This document shows, in pieces, positions 1 through 7,722 of a stretch of 64,000 bases of DNA. The notes below the pieces were generated by a model that searched no databases, had not been told where the DNA came from, and worked only from the letters and a program-made list of their open reading frames with translations. The position numbers and the translations under genes are program-made. The stretch lies in the NCBI RefSeq assembly GCF_041860085.1, contig NZ_CP124747.1:5541001-5605000 (forward strand), in the 5' to 3' direction. Within the stretch, counting starts at the first letter, position 1. The number at the start of each line of letters is the position of its first letter. This stretch comes from Schlesneria sp. DSM 10557 (GTDB lineage Bacteria; Planctomycetota; Planctomycetia; Planctomycetales; Planctomycetaceae).

Positions 1-738
1 CGCTTCACCGGCGACTGCTTTCGCCAGCAGCGTCTTTCCAGTTCCAGGAGGTCCAACCAGCAGCACCCCGCGTGGGATCCGTCCACCCAGTGCCTGATAG
101 CGTCCGGGATTTCGCAGGAAATCGACGATTTCCCGCAGTTCTTCCACGGCTTCATCAATCCCGGCAACATCGCTGAAGGTAATGCCGATTTCTTCCTGGG
201 CGAAGAGCTTCCCGCGACTACGGCCGAAGGCGATAGCGGAACCGGGCCCGCCAATCCGTCGAAAGACGAGCCAGACACAGAGCAGACAGACGCCGGTGAA
301 CAACGCCAGATAGCCAAGATCCCGGTAGGGGGAAGGGGGATCGTCGTAGCCCCAGTCAGTAATGTTGGACTCTCTCAGCAGATCGTCGAGGCGGGCTTTC
401 TCGGCGTCGCTCATACTTCCGACCGAGACGGAGTATTGCTGCGGGCCGTGTTTCGGATTGGGTGAAGATTTGGGCAGATCCTGAAATGTGATCGTGCTGT
501 GTCCGCGACGCAGTTCGAAGACGTTGCCAGCGTGGAGGGTGCGGTCTTCCAGGCGTTTGACGAATTCGCTGTACGTCAGGGACTTCCCCCGCCAGCGAGA
601 CGAGAAACTGAATAGCACCGCACCAATCACGGCCAGAATCATCAGAAACCAGAACAGGTTACTGGAATTGCCCTTATCGGGACGCTTGCCAGATGGCTCG
701 GGAAGATCGGTCGGGCGTTTCGGTTCGGGTTTAGACAT
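1..738 (-). CDS. ftsH: ATP-dependent zinc metalloprotease FtsH, N-terminal part (cut by window edge)
   Basis: FtsH is a membrane-anchored AAA+ protease that degrades misfolded membrane proteins and short-lived regulators. The window holds its first 246 codons; the rest lies beyond base 1. Reading from the ATG at 738, a polar N-terminus is followed by a membrane segment near residues 28-45, a periplasmic region, and a second membrane segment near residues 150-168. The AAA module then begins with the FtsH-typical [16 protein letters not shown] block. It ends at the edge with Walker A GPPGTGKT (about residues 229-236) and KAVAGEA. The protease zinc site HEXXH is not in the window. The gene is divergent from the DUF58 gene at 1112. 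The family call is firm from the order of two membrane segments, the linker and the Walker A context. Confidence 0.93.
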   Translation of the reverse strand, partial: MSKPEPKRPTDLPEPSGKRPDKGNSSNLFWFLMILAVIGAVLFSFSSRWRGKSLTYSEFVKRLEDRTLHAGNVFELRRGHSTITFQDLPKSSPNPKHGPQQYSVSVGSMSDAEKARLDDLLRESNITDWGYDDPPSPYRDLGYLALFTGVCLLCVWLVFRRIGGPGSAIAFGRSRGKLFAQEEIGITFSDVAGIDEAVEELREIVDFLRNPGRYQALGGRIPRGVLLVGPPGTGKTLLAKAVAGEA

Positions 739-1111
739 AAGAGACGCAACATCCTGACTGTCAGGCGACAAGCGCGATTCACGGACTGAGCGCAAAAAAT
801 GACTGTGGCAGTTACGCCACAGCGAAACCGATTAACTTTAGGTCGACTGCAAGGAGCGGTCAACTCCCGCGACGGCGCGCCAGGTGGTTCCGAGAGGATG
901 CCACGCCAAGAGGAGGACGACCGATCGGGAGGTGGGGAATTGAGCGAGATGCTCGAGTCAGGGGAGCGTGACTTCCCTCCTCACTTCAGTAATGTCATAC
1001 TGTCTGAAACGAAACGCGGCGTCAGCTGACAAAGATGCCCTTGTTTACCGTTTGTGAGCGTCTGAATCGTGTCAGATCGATTCGAGCCCTGATGGGTAGC
1101 TGGAGAAACGA
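739..1111. other. Divergent intergenic region ftsH / DUF58
   Basis: This 373-base stretch separates ftsH (minus) from the DUF58 gene (plus), so it should hold promoters for both. I see no convincing gene. It contains a perfect 10-base palindrome, GTCAGCTGAC, at 1021-1030. A GGAGA Shine-Dalgarno-like site at 1102-1106 precedes the ATG at 1112. I cannot assign promoter boxes with confidence. Confidence 0.4.
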
Positions 1112-1987
1112 ATGCTCTTCGACGGAGATTTTCTCAAAAAGCTCGAATATCTGTCGCTGATCTCGCGGCGCGTCTTCCGAGGTTCTGTGCTGGCCCAGCG
1201 GCGGACGAAACAGATGGGGGGCGGGATCGAATTTGCCGACCATCGCGAATATGCGGCTGGAGACGACTTTCGCCACCTCGACTGGAATGTCTACGCGCGA
1301 CACGGTGATTTGCTGTTGAAGCGCTTTCAGGAAGAAGAAGATCTGCACGTCTATTTCCTGCTGGATTGCTCGCGCAGTATGGGCTTTGGTTCGCCAGCCA
1401 AGTTTGATCTGGCACGTCAGGTGACTGCGGCACTCGCTTACATTGCACTGGCGGATCTTGATCGCGTATCTGTCGTCGCTTACTCGCAGGAGATCATCGC
1501 CGATTTTCCATTGACGCGAGGCAAGGACCGGATTCTGTCCCTGCTGAAATTTCTCGAAAGCCTGACTCCTCAGGGTTCAGATACCAACCTGGGGCGAGTC
1601 GTCAACGGCTTCGTGATGCGGCCGCAACGACGAGGGCTGGCGATCGTGGTCAGTGATCTGTTCGATCCTTCTGGCTACGAACGAGGTCTCGATTTGCTGC
1701 GTCACCGGACCTATGAACCGCATATCATTCAGATTCATGATCCTGCGGAAGCGCGTCCCAACCTGCTGGGTGAAATTGAACTGGTGGATATCGAAACCGA
1801 GACGCTGCGGAAGGTCACGATCACCGAACGGGCGTTGCGTGACTACCGCCGTGCATTCGACGATTTTCAGGCTTCGATTGCCGCCTACGGAAAAAGGTAC
1901 GGACTCGGCTGTACCCAGACCACAAATGAAGTCGACTTCGAAGATCTCGTACTGCGAATGATGCGCACCGCCGGGGCGCTGAATTAA
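1112..1987 (+). CDS. DUF58 / von Willebrand A-like protein
   Basis: This 291-residue protein belongs to the DUF58 family, cytoplasmic or membrane-associated proteins with a VWA-like fold that usually work with MoxR AAA ATPases. The diagnostic DUF58 block is present: DHREYAAGDDFRHLDWNVYA at about residues 44-63. It is followed by a MIDAS-type metal motif, DCSRSMG, near residue 87, and a later VVSDLFD strand equivalent to the second MIDAS region. No signal peptide or membrane helix is visible, so it is the short soluble form. The start is supported by GGAGA seven bases upstream. A paralogue lies at 21541-22449, and the only MoxR gene in the window is at 41167, so the usual operon is dispersed. 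The exact role is unknown; the family is tied to stress tolerance and chaperone-like assembly. Confidence 0.88.
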   Translation: MLFDGDFLKKLEYLSLISRRVFRGSVLAQRRTKQMGGGIEFADHREYAAGDDFRHLDWNVYARHGDLLLKRFQEEEDLHVYFLLDCSRSMGFGSPAKFDLARQVTAALAYIALADLDRVSVVAYSQEIIADFPLTRGKDRILSLLKFLESLTPQGSDTNLGRVVNGFVMRPQRRGLAIVVSDLFDPSGYERGLDLLRHRTYEPHIIQIHDPAEARPNLLGEIELVDIETETLRKVTITERALRDYRRAFDDFQASIAAYGKRYGLGCTQTTNEVDFEDLVLRMMRTAGALN

Positions 1988-2561
1988 GGGACTGCGTTAA
2001 ACCGAGACCGCATTTTCTCGTGGACTTTTCGCGGGTCACTCGCCAGGCCAGGCAAGCGGAAGGAGACCGGGAAACGAACCGCTGACCGACTGCGGTGATT
2101 TCCCACAGTCGCCGGGGCTCTTTCCCAAGTAATCAGATTTCGGGATAGACATTGATTCAATGCAATTGTGAAACGCGGGGAACTGGTTGGTTTGGGGCCA
2201 GCCCAGGATTCCCGTCGTTACGTTACTCAGGGTCCGAACCCAATCATGCGGGATCCTTTGGAACACCGAATTTGCTGACTTGAATTCTCTTTCGGGTGGA
2301 GTACCTTCTGGCGAATCTGTCCTGCGGGCTGGCAACACATTCTGCCGTGCGGAGTGACGAAGATTCCGGTGGCCTGCTTGTCTCCGTTCGGTGTGTTCTG
2401 GTTGGACGATTGGTTACGATATAATCCTGTGCACTCTTTACTGACGGGACTTGGGCGAGACGGGTACCCAGTCGCCCGAAGTCAGTTGATGGGTCGTCAG
2501 GTCGTTCCAGGGGCAGTACGACTATTGCGCGTTTACTAAAGTTTAAGAAGGCCGCTGACCA
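1988..2561. other. Long intergenic region upstream of the zinc-ribbon gene
   Basis: The 574 bases between the DUF58 stop and the zinc-ribbon start hold no gene I can support. Short open frames on both strands lack homologous-looking motifs. A candidate promoter lies at 2396-2425. No strong terminator hairpin is seen after the DUF58 stop; there is only a 5-bp CGAGA/TCTCG pairing around 2002-2020. Confidence 0.4.
2396..2425 (+). promoter_or_regulatory. Candidate sigma-70-type promoter
   Basis: A perfect TATAAT hexamer at 2420-2425 lies 18 bases after a weak -35 match, TTCTGG (2396-2401). It would give a leader of roughly 130 bases before the zinc-ribbon gene at 2562. The -35 box is poor and planctomycete promoters are little known, so this is tentative. 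Confidence 0.3.
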
Positions 2562-4448
2562 ATGCCTGTTAAGGTGAAGTGTCCCAGTTGCGAAAAAGTC
2601 CTCTCGGTTCCCGATGCGGCACGCGGAAAGGCCGTTAAGTGTCCGCAGTGCGAGTCGAGAATTGCAGTTCCTCGCGAAGAGGACAAAGGGGATTCCAGCG
2701 TCAGGACATCACGCTCGGCAGCGGCCAAATCCAAAGTAAAAAAGCCTGCGAAGGCTCTGGACAGTGAAGCGGCACTGGCGACGTTTGACATGCGTCGGGC
2801 CGAAGATACGGAAGCACGCATTTGTTCCAAATGCGGCTTCGACATGCAGTATCAGGACGAAGATGACAACGAGTGCCCCCAGTGCGGCTACGATTCCAGC
2901 GCAGGGGGCCTGGGTGCCAAGGCCCGGAAAAAGCAGTTAAAGGGACCCGATCCAGCGGACTTCTATCCGGGACTCGTTAAAGAGGCCTGGAAGTTCGTCG
3001 GGAAGAACCAGCTTCTCGCCTGGCGTACCGTGATGTACACGCTGGTCTGCTTGTGGATTGCGCTGGGGTGCGCATTCATGTACCTGTGGGTCTCGATGTG
3101 GCCACCCCGCATGTTTCTGGCCCTCTGCTTTACCGTCAGCTTTCTGGTGATCCCCGGCTGGATGTGGTTCCTGGACACGGAAGTCATCAAGCTGACGCTG
3201 GAACGCAAAGACAAATTCAAGAAGTTAAACTTTGATTTCTTTCTTGCCAGTGCGATGGGCGCCGCATTTGTCTTCTGGTGTCTCGTCGTGCTGATCCCGG
3301 TGCTTGCCATTCCTGCAGGCATTGGATACGCGCTGGTCAATTACAGCGGAATGCCAGATTATGTGATGGCAGTCTGTCTGGGACTGGGTGCCATTCCCGC
3401 GATCTGGATGCTGCCGGTTGTCATGTCGCACATGACGATGCCGGTCCAGTACAAGGGCTGGATGGTGTGGAAAGTGATACCGATGTGTGCGAGGAATATC
3501 GCACCCCTGTCGTTCTGGATGCTCTGGTTCCTGATCACCAATGTGGTCAACATTGGTGGAGTGGTCGCGATCAGCACTGTCTACGGCCAGGAGATTGCCT
3601 CGCTCGTACGGACGATGGAGTTCAACGCTGATGTTCGACGGCAGGAATTTGCGCGGATTCAGAACCCCAACACGAAAAAGAAGGGTGAAGTCGCCCCGAC
3701 GCTCGAAAAACTGCCGGATCTTCAGCCGGTGAATTTTCAGCCCCTGATTATTCCCGCTGTCATCTTGAGTCTGATGAGTGTGGTGAATGGTTTCACGTCG
3801 ATGTTCAACATGCGGACGAACGGCCAGTTCACCTACTACCACAAGAACTCGCTGGAACTGATCGACAAGCTGAAAGAGTACAAGTACAAGGCGAAAGAGA
3901 AAGTTGACGAGGACGAGGATGAGAAGCCCAAGACCGCAGTACAACATCTGGTTGATGCAGCGGTCTTGAACCTGGTGTTCTGTCTGCTCGGTCTGGTGGG
4001 GGGGATGCTGTACGGTTCCTTGACGGAGGCTGGCGTTCCGAAAGGAATCATGACAGGCCTGTGGATGGGTGTCTCTTTTGCCGGCATTGCCGTGTGGATT
4101 AACTTTGTGAAAGAGGGATTTGCGGACAGCCCGGTGTGGGGAATTCTCAATTTGCTGTTCCATCCCATTTCCGGCCTGATTTTTGTGTCCAAGAACTGGG
4201 AGTATCGGCAGGGGCTCTTCTTCCAATGGCTGGTGAATCTACTCGTCTACATCCCGGTGTTTATTGGGGCCATTGCGTTTGAGGCGGTGGCAATTATGAA
4301 GTCTGGCGATGCGGGATCATCGGGGGCTGCTCCGCAGATGATGCAGCCGGGCCAGATGATGCCACCCCGTCAAATGATGCCGCCAGGGCAGATGGGACCT
4401 GGTGGTATGCCGGGGCCGATGCCGGGGGGACCTGCTGCAGGCCAGTAA
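2562..4448 (+). CDS. Zinc-ribbon multi-pass membrane protein with Met/Pro/Gly-rich tail
   Basis: This 628-residue protein has two N-terminal zinc-ribbon-like segments. The first has CPSC and CPQC pairs within residues 1-35. The second has CSKCG and CPQCG between about residues 89 and 109. A basic linker joins them. Several hydrophobic helices follow from about residue 145 to the C-terminus, with a gap in the middle of the charged type that contains KVDEDEDEKPK. The last 35 residues are a low-complexity tail of Met, Pro, Gln and Gly with repeated GQMMPP-like units. AAGAAGG lies 13 bases before the ATG. I do not recognise a characterised family. Planctomycetes carry many proteins that open with this MPVKVKCPSC-type ribbon, so a membrane sensor or scaffold is possible but unproven. 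TatC follows on the same strand after 236 bases. Confidence 0.85.
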   Translation: MPVKVKCPSCEKVLSVPDAARGKAVKCPQCESRIAVPREEDKGDSSVRTSRSAAAKSKVKKPAKALDSEAALATFDMRRAEDTEARICSKCGFDMQYQDEDDNECPQCGYDSSAGGLGAKARKKQLKGPDPADFYPGLVKEAWKFVGKNQLLAWRTVMYTLVCLWIALGCAFMYLWVSMWPPRMFLALCFTVSFLVIPGWMWFLDTEVIKLTLERKDKFKKLNFDFFLASAMGAAFVFWCLVVLIPVLAIPAGIGYALVNYSGMPDYVMAVCLGLGAIPAIWMLPVVMSHMTMPVQYKGWMVWKVIPMCARNIAPLSFWMLWFLITNVVNIGGVVAISTVYGQEIASLVRTMEFNADVRRQEFARIQNPNTKKKGEVAPTLEKLPDLQPVNFQPLIIPAVILSLMSVVNGFTSMFNMRTNGQFTYYHKNSLELIDKLKEYKYKAKEKVDEDEDEKPKTAVQHLVDAAVLNLVFCLLGLVGGMLYGSLTEAGVPKGIMTGLWMGVSFAGIAVWINFVKEGFADSPVWGILNLLFHPISGLIFVSKNWEYRQGLFFQWLVNLLVYIPVFIGAIAFEAVAIMKSGDAGSSGAAPQMMQPGQMMPPRQMMPPGQMGPGGMPGPMPGGPAAGQ

Positions 4449-4684
4449 ATTCGGACGCTGGTTCGTTCCGCTGGACATAGTCCCTCATTCGCGTAGAATA
4501 GCCGTCACACCGCTCTCCTGCCCGGCTCTCTCGCCGGTCGATTCGAGTGGACACCGTCAGCGTTCGCCACCATCTGTGTGGAGCAGGAACGAACGGCCTG
4601 GTTCCTCGAATGATTCTGCGGACACACACCGGATACGGTCTCGTGTCCTCTTGAATAACTGCTGCTGAAGAGAGAGTGACATCG

Positions 4685-5758
4685 ATGGCGACAAACAAAG
4701 ACCTGTTCGACGATTCGACGATGACCTTCGGCGAGCACCTCGAGGTGTTGCGCTTCCACTTGATCCGCGCCCTGCTCGGGCTGATGATCTCGGTGGTCTT
4801 CTCGCTGATTTTTGGTGAGCAGCTTGTCCGACTGGTCCGCCAGCCGATCGATGCCGCGCTGCGTCGTGCCAACGTGATTTCAGCCGTTCAGGACGACATC
4901 AAAGGTTACAGTTTCTGGGGTGGCATGTGGGCGTCCGTGAAAGGCCAGGTTGTCGCCCCTTCTGTTCGCGAAGAAGATAAGGAAGCCCTCAAGGTTCTCA
5001 CAGAAGATGAGAAACGCGAGGTCAATATTGAAGTTTCTGCCTACGACCTGATTTCGCAGCTCCATCAGGCCTCGCCCGAGAGTTTTCCCGAACCTGCAGA
5101 AACTCTGAAAGAGAAGTCGCTGGTCCTTCCGGCTCGGTCGGAAGCCTTCCGTCAATTCCGCCGGTCGGCGGAAAAGGTCGATCGCCCTGTCACCCTGAAT
5201 GTGCAAGAGGCTTTCATGACCTACATGAAAGTTTCATTCATTGCGGGCCTGGTGATCGCCAGTCCCTGGATGTTCTACCAGCTGTGGTTGTTCGTCGCGG
5301 CAGGGTTGTATCCGCACGAACGAAAGTATGTGCATACCTACCTGCCCATGAGCATCCTGCTGTTTCTGGGAGGAGTCGTCTTCTGCTTCTCGAATGTTCT
5401 GCCACTCGTCCTCGACTTCCTGCTGAGTTACAACGCGAATCTGGAACTGACGGCCCAGATTCGAATTTCTGAATGGATCAGTTTCGCCGTCATGCTGCCG
5501 TTAATGTTCGGGATCAGTTTTCAGCTTCCGCTGGTGATGTTGTTCCTGACCAAGATCAACATCTTCACGGTAGACCATTACCTCGGACAGTGGCGACTGG
5601 CTGTGCTGGCGATCGCGATCATTTCGATGGTGCTGACCCCGACACCCGATCCGATGACCATGCTCATGATGATGACCCCGCTGCTGGTGCTCTACGGGCT
5701 GGGCATCGCCCTGTGCAAGTGGTCGACCCCCAGTTCCCCGCTGGGTGAGCCTGCCTGA
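4685..5758 (+). CDS. tatC: Sec-independent protein translocase TatC with a large periplasmic insertion
   Basis: TatC is the receptor core of the twin-arginine pathway, which exports folded proteins bearing an RR signal. The 357-residue product starts at ATG 4685, preceded by GAAGAGAGAG; an in-frame GTG at 4676 is an alternative. It has the N-terminal TFGEHLEVLR motif, the first helix, then the family block EAFMTYMKVSF near residues 175-185, and later helices including the PLMFGISFQLPLV segment. Usual TatC proteins are about 240-260 residues. Here about 105 extra residues (roughly 60-167), rich in charge, enlarge the first periplasmic loop. No tatA or tatB lies nearby. Possible clients in this window are the DUF1501 and DUF1552 proteins, both with RR-type N-termini. 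Confidence 0.92.
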   Translation: MATNKDLFDDSTMTFGEHLEVLRFHLIRALLGLMISVVFSLIFGEQLVRLVRQPIDAALRRANVISAVQDDIKGYSFWGGMWASVKGQVVAPSVREEDKEALKVLTEDEKREVNIEVSAYDLISQLHQASPESFPEPAETLKEKSLVLPARSEAFRQFRRSAEKVDRPVTLNVQEAFMTYMKVSFIAGLVIASPWMFYQLWLFVAAGLYPHERKYVHTYLPMSILLFLGGVVFCFSNVLPLVLDFLLSYNANLELTAQIRISEWISFAVMLPLMFGISFQLPLVMLFLTKINIFTVDHYLGQWRLAVLAIAIISMVLTPTPDPMTMLMMMTPLLVLYGLGIALCKWSTPSSPLGEPA

Positions 5759-5858
5759 GGTCCCCTGACCTTCGCCGACGACACCGGGGATGTCAGACCA
5801 GTGCCGTGAAGCCCGTGGTGGCGACCTTGTGCGTTCGCGGGAGAAATGAGACGCAACG

Positions 5859-6422
5859 ATGGATTCCGCCAATCGATTTGCTTTTAAGGAGTGGGCCGTC
5901 GTCTGTGAGGCGCTCGCGACGGGACGGCAGAGTCTGATTCTCCGCAAAGGAGGCATCCACGAAGGCCGCGAGGGCTTTCGTGTGGCGCATCGGGAATTCT
6001 GGTTGTTCCCCACCGGGTTTCACCAGCAACCCGGCTCGGTCGTGGTCGACGCACAGCCACTGCTTGAGAAGGTCCTGGGCGAAGAACCACCATCAGACCA
6101 GGTTCATGTGCGGCACTACGCCGAAGTCGAACAGGTCATTTCGATTCAGGATGAGTCAAAACTCGGACTGCTCCGTCCGTGGCACATCTGGTCGGACGAG
6201 ACGGTTTCCCAGCGGTTCCATTACAAGTCGCCGGGTCTGTTCGCGATGCTGGTCCGCGTCCATCAGCTTCCCGCCGCCAAAGTGCTCGCCACGTCGTCTC
6301 ATTTCGCGGGATGTCGGAGCTGGGTCGATTTTCCGGACGAGCTTCCCACGACCGGGCTGACTCCGGTTCTCAGTGAAGAAATCCATGCTGACCGAGTGCG
6401 AAAATGGAACCTGTTGTTCTGA
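5859..6422 (+). CDS. DUF1802 family protein
   Basis: This 187-residue soluble protein matches the DUF1802 pattern. It opens with FKEWAVVCEALATGRQSLIL, followed by the conserved RKGGIHEG motif and FWLFPTGFHQQ. A central region with WSDETVSQRF and a conserved LLVRVHQLP-like strand follows. The family is found in cyanobacteria, planctomycetes and other bacteria and has no assigned function. It sits 100 bases after tatC on the same strand. No signal peptide, membrane helix or metal-binding cluster is visible. The ATG at 5859 immediately precedes the conserved N-terminal block, so the start is likely right. Confidence 0.82.
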   Translation: MDSANRFAFKEWAVVCEALATGRQSLILRKGGIHEGREGFRVAHREFWLFPTGFHQQPGSVVVDAQPLLEKVLGEEPPSDQVHVRHYAEVEQVISIQDESKLGLLRPWHIWSDETVSQRFHYKSPGLFAMLVRVHQLPAAKVLATSSHFAGCRSWVDFPDELPTTGLTPVLSEEIHADRVRKWNLLF

Positions 6423-6799
6423 CCGAGACACCAGAAAAGGATCCGGAGCGTCACGTCAATTGGGACCCGCTATCCTGCGGGGAGCGTCGTCGACGGGCCA
6501 GCGGGTCAAGGTTCGCCCTGCGTCCCGAATGCGGGTGGAATCCCTTCAGTGACTGGAACTATTCGCGTTCGGACGCGATTATCTCTGGTTCGCATGATGT
6601 CGGAATCAGGCAGACGAGTGACTCGGAAGGCCATTCTGAATCGATCGACGGACCAGGACACAGGGAGGGGCACACGCTGCAGTGGCTCGCGGCCGTTTCT
6701 CATTCTGTACCTGACACAGGCGATCCAGAATTCAGAAACTGATCCTGAAATCGTGCGTTCAATTTCATCGACATACTTTCATCAGATAACGGCGGCAAC
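6423..6799. other. Intergenic region without a supported gene
   Basis: The 377 bases contain two overlapping plus-strand open frames in different registers. Neither shows a recognisable motif or a good ribosome site. I see no strong hairpin. The last part is presumably the leader of the alpha/beta hydrolase. Confidence 0.35.
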
Positions 6800-7675
6800 G
6801 TGGCTTTTCCTGGTTATGACTTCGCACCGCACTTCACCGAGATCGATGGTCTGCGAATGCACTACGTGGACGAGGGCCAGGGCGAAACGGTCGTCATGCT
6901 GCATGGAAACCCAAACTGGTCTTACTACTACCGGAACCTCGTTCATCGCTTGAAAGACCGGTATCGGTGTCTGGTCCCTGACCATATTGGCTGCGGATTA
7001 TCCGATAAACCGGGTGATGACCGTTACCCATTCTCGCTCGAACGGCGTGTGTCGGACCTTAAGGCCTGGCTAAACCATTGTGGTGCGACCGAAAATCTGA
7101 CGCTGGTCGTACACGACTGGGGGGGGATGATCGGGATGGCTTTCGCCACCGAGTTCCCCGAACGAATCAAGCGACTGGTCCTGTTGAATACGGGGGGATT
7201 CCACCTGCCCAAAACCAAGGGGGTTCCCTGGCAACTGAAGCTGGCACGCAGTCCCATCGGAGGTCTGCTGGTCCGAGGTTTCAACGCCTTCAGTCGGGGG
7301 GCCGTCCGTTCGTGTGTGACACGCAATCCCATGCCGAAGGCTGTCGCGGATGCTTATTGTGCACCGTACAACTCATGGGCCAACCGCATCGCCGTACATC
7401 GATTCGTGCAGGATATTCCGCTGAAACCGGGCGATCGCGGCTACGAACTCGTCACTCAGGTTGAAAACCGGCTGGAGCGATTGAAGGGAATTCCGATGAT
7501 GATCGGCTGGGGTGACAAGGATTTCGTCTTTGATGAGCACTTCCTCAAAGAATGGCTCGCCCGCTTTCCTGAGGCGGAACTCCACCGCTACCCGGATTGC
7601 GGACACTATATCCTGGAGGACGCCAGTTCCGAACTGATTCCGATGATCGACGATTTCCTCTCGCGCCACCCGTAA
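6800..7675 (+). CDS. Alpha/beta hydrolase, haloalkane dehalogenase / OleB-like
   Basis: This 291-residue alpha/beta-fold hydrolase has the hallmarks of the haloalkane dehalogenase group. The oxyanion segment HGNPNW is at residues 35-40. The nucleophile elbow VVHDWGG has Asp106 followed by Trp. A likely acid lies near Asp241 in GDKDFVFD, and the catalytic histidine is in CGHYILED, near residue 269. An Asp nucleophile with an adjacent Trp excludes ordinary serine esterases. The PDHIGCGLSDKP block also resembles OleB, the beta-lactone decarboxylase of long-chain olefin synthesis, as I recall that family, but no oleA, oleC or oleD lies in the window. The start is a GTG at 6800; no better in-frame ATG precedes the conserved N-terminus. 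The gene converges on the Lhr helicase with 47 bases between stops. Confidence 0.87.
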   Translation: MAFPGYDFAPHFTEIDGLRMHYVDEGQGETVVMLHGNPNWSYYYRNLVHRLKDRYRCLVPDHIGCGLSDKPGDDRYPFSLERRVSDLKAWLNHCGATENLTLVVHDWGGMIGMAFATEFPERIKRLVLLNTGGFHLPKTKGVPWQLKLARSPIGGLLVRGFNAFSRGAVRSCVTRNPMPKAVADAYCAPYNSWANRIAVHRFVQDIPLKPGDRGYELVTQVENRLERLKGIPMMIGWGDKDFVFDEHFLKEWLARFPEAELHRYPDCGHYILEDASSELIPMIDDFLSRHP

Positions 7676-7722
7676 GGGCAGCCTGACGAAGGTCGCCGAT
7701 CGATCGTCTTGCCACCGGTCGC

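Noticed and set aside
3225..4226. 333-codon open frame on the minus strand inside the zinc-ribbon gene
   Set aside because: It is antisense to a gene with clear zinc-ribbon and membrane features, is rich in His and Gln, and shows no domain.
4321..4440. Tandem DNA repeat or mobile element at the end of the zinc-ribbon gene
   Set aside because: The repetition follows codons of a Met/Pro/Gly/Gln tail with imperfect units; it is protein low complexity.
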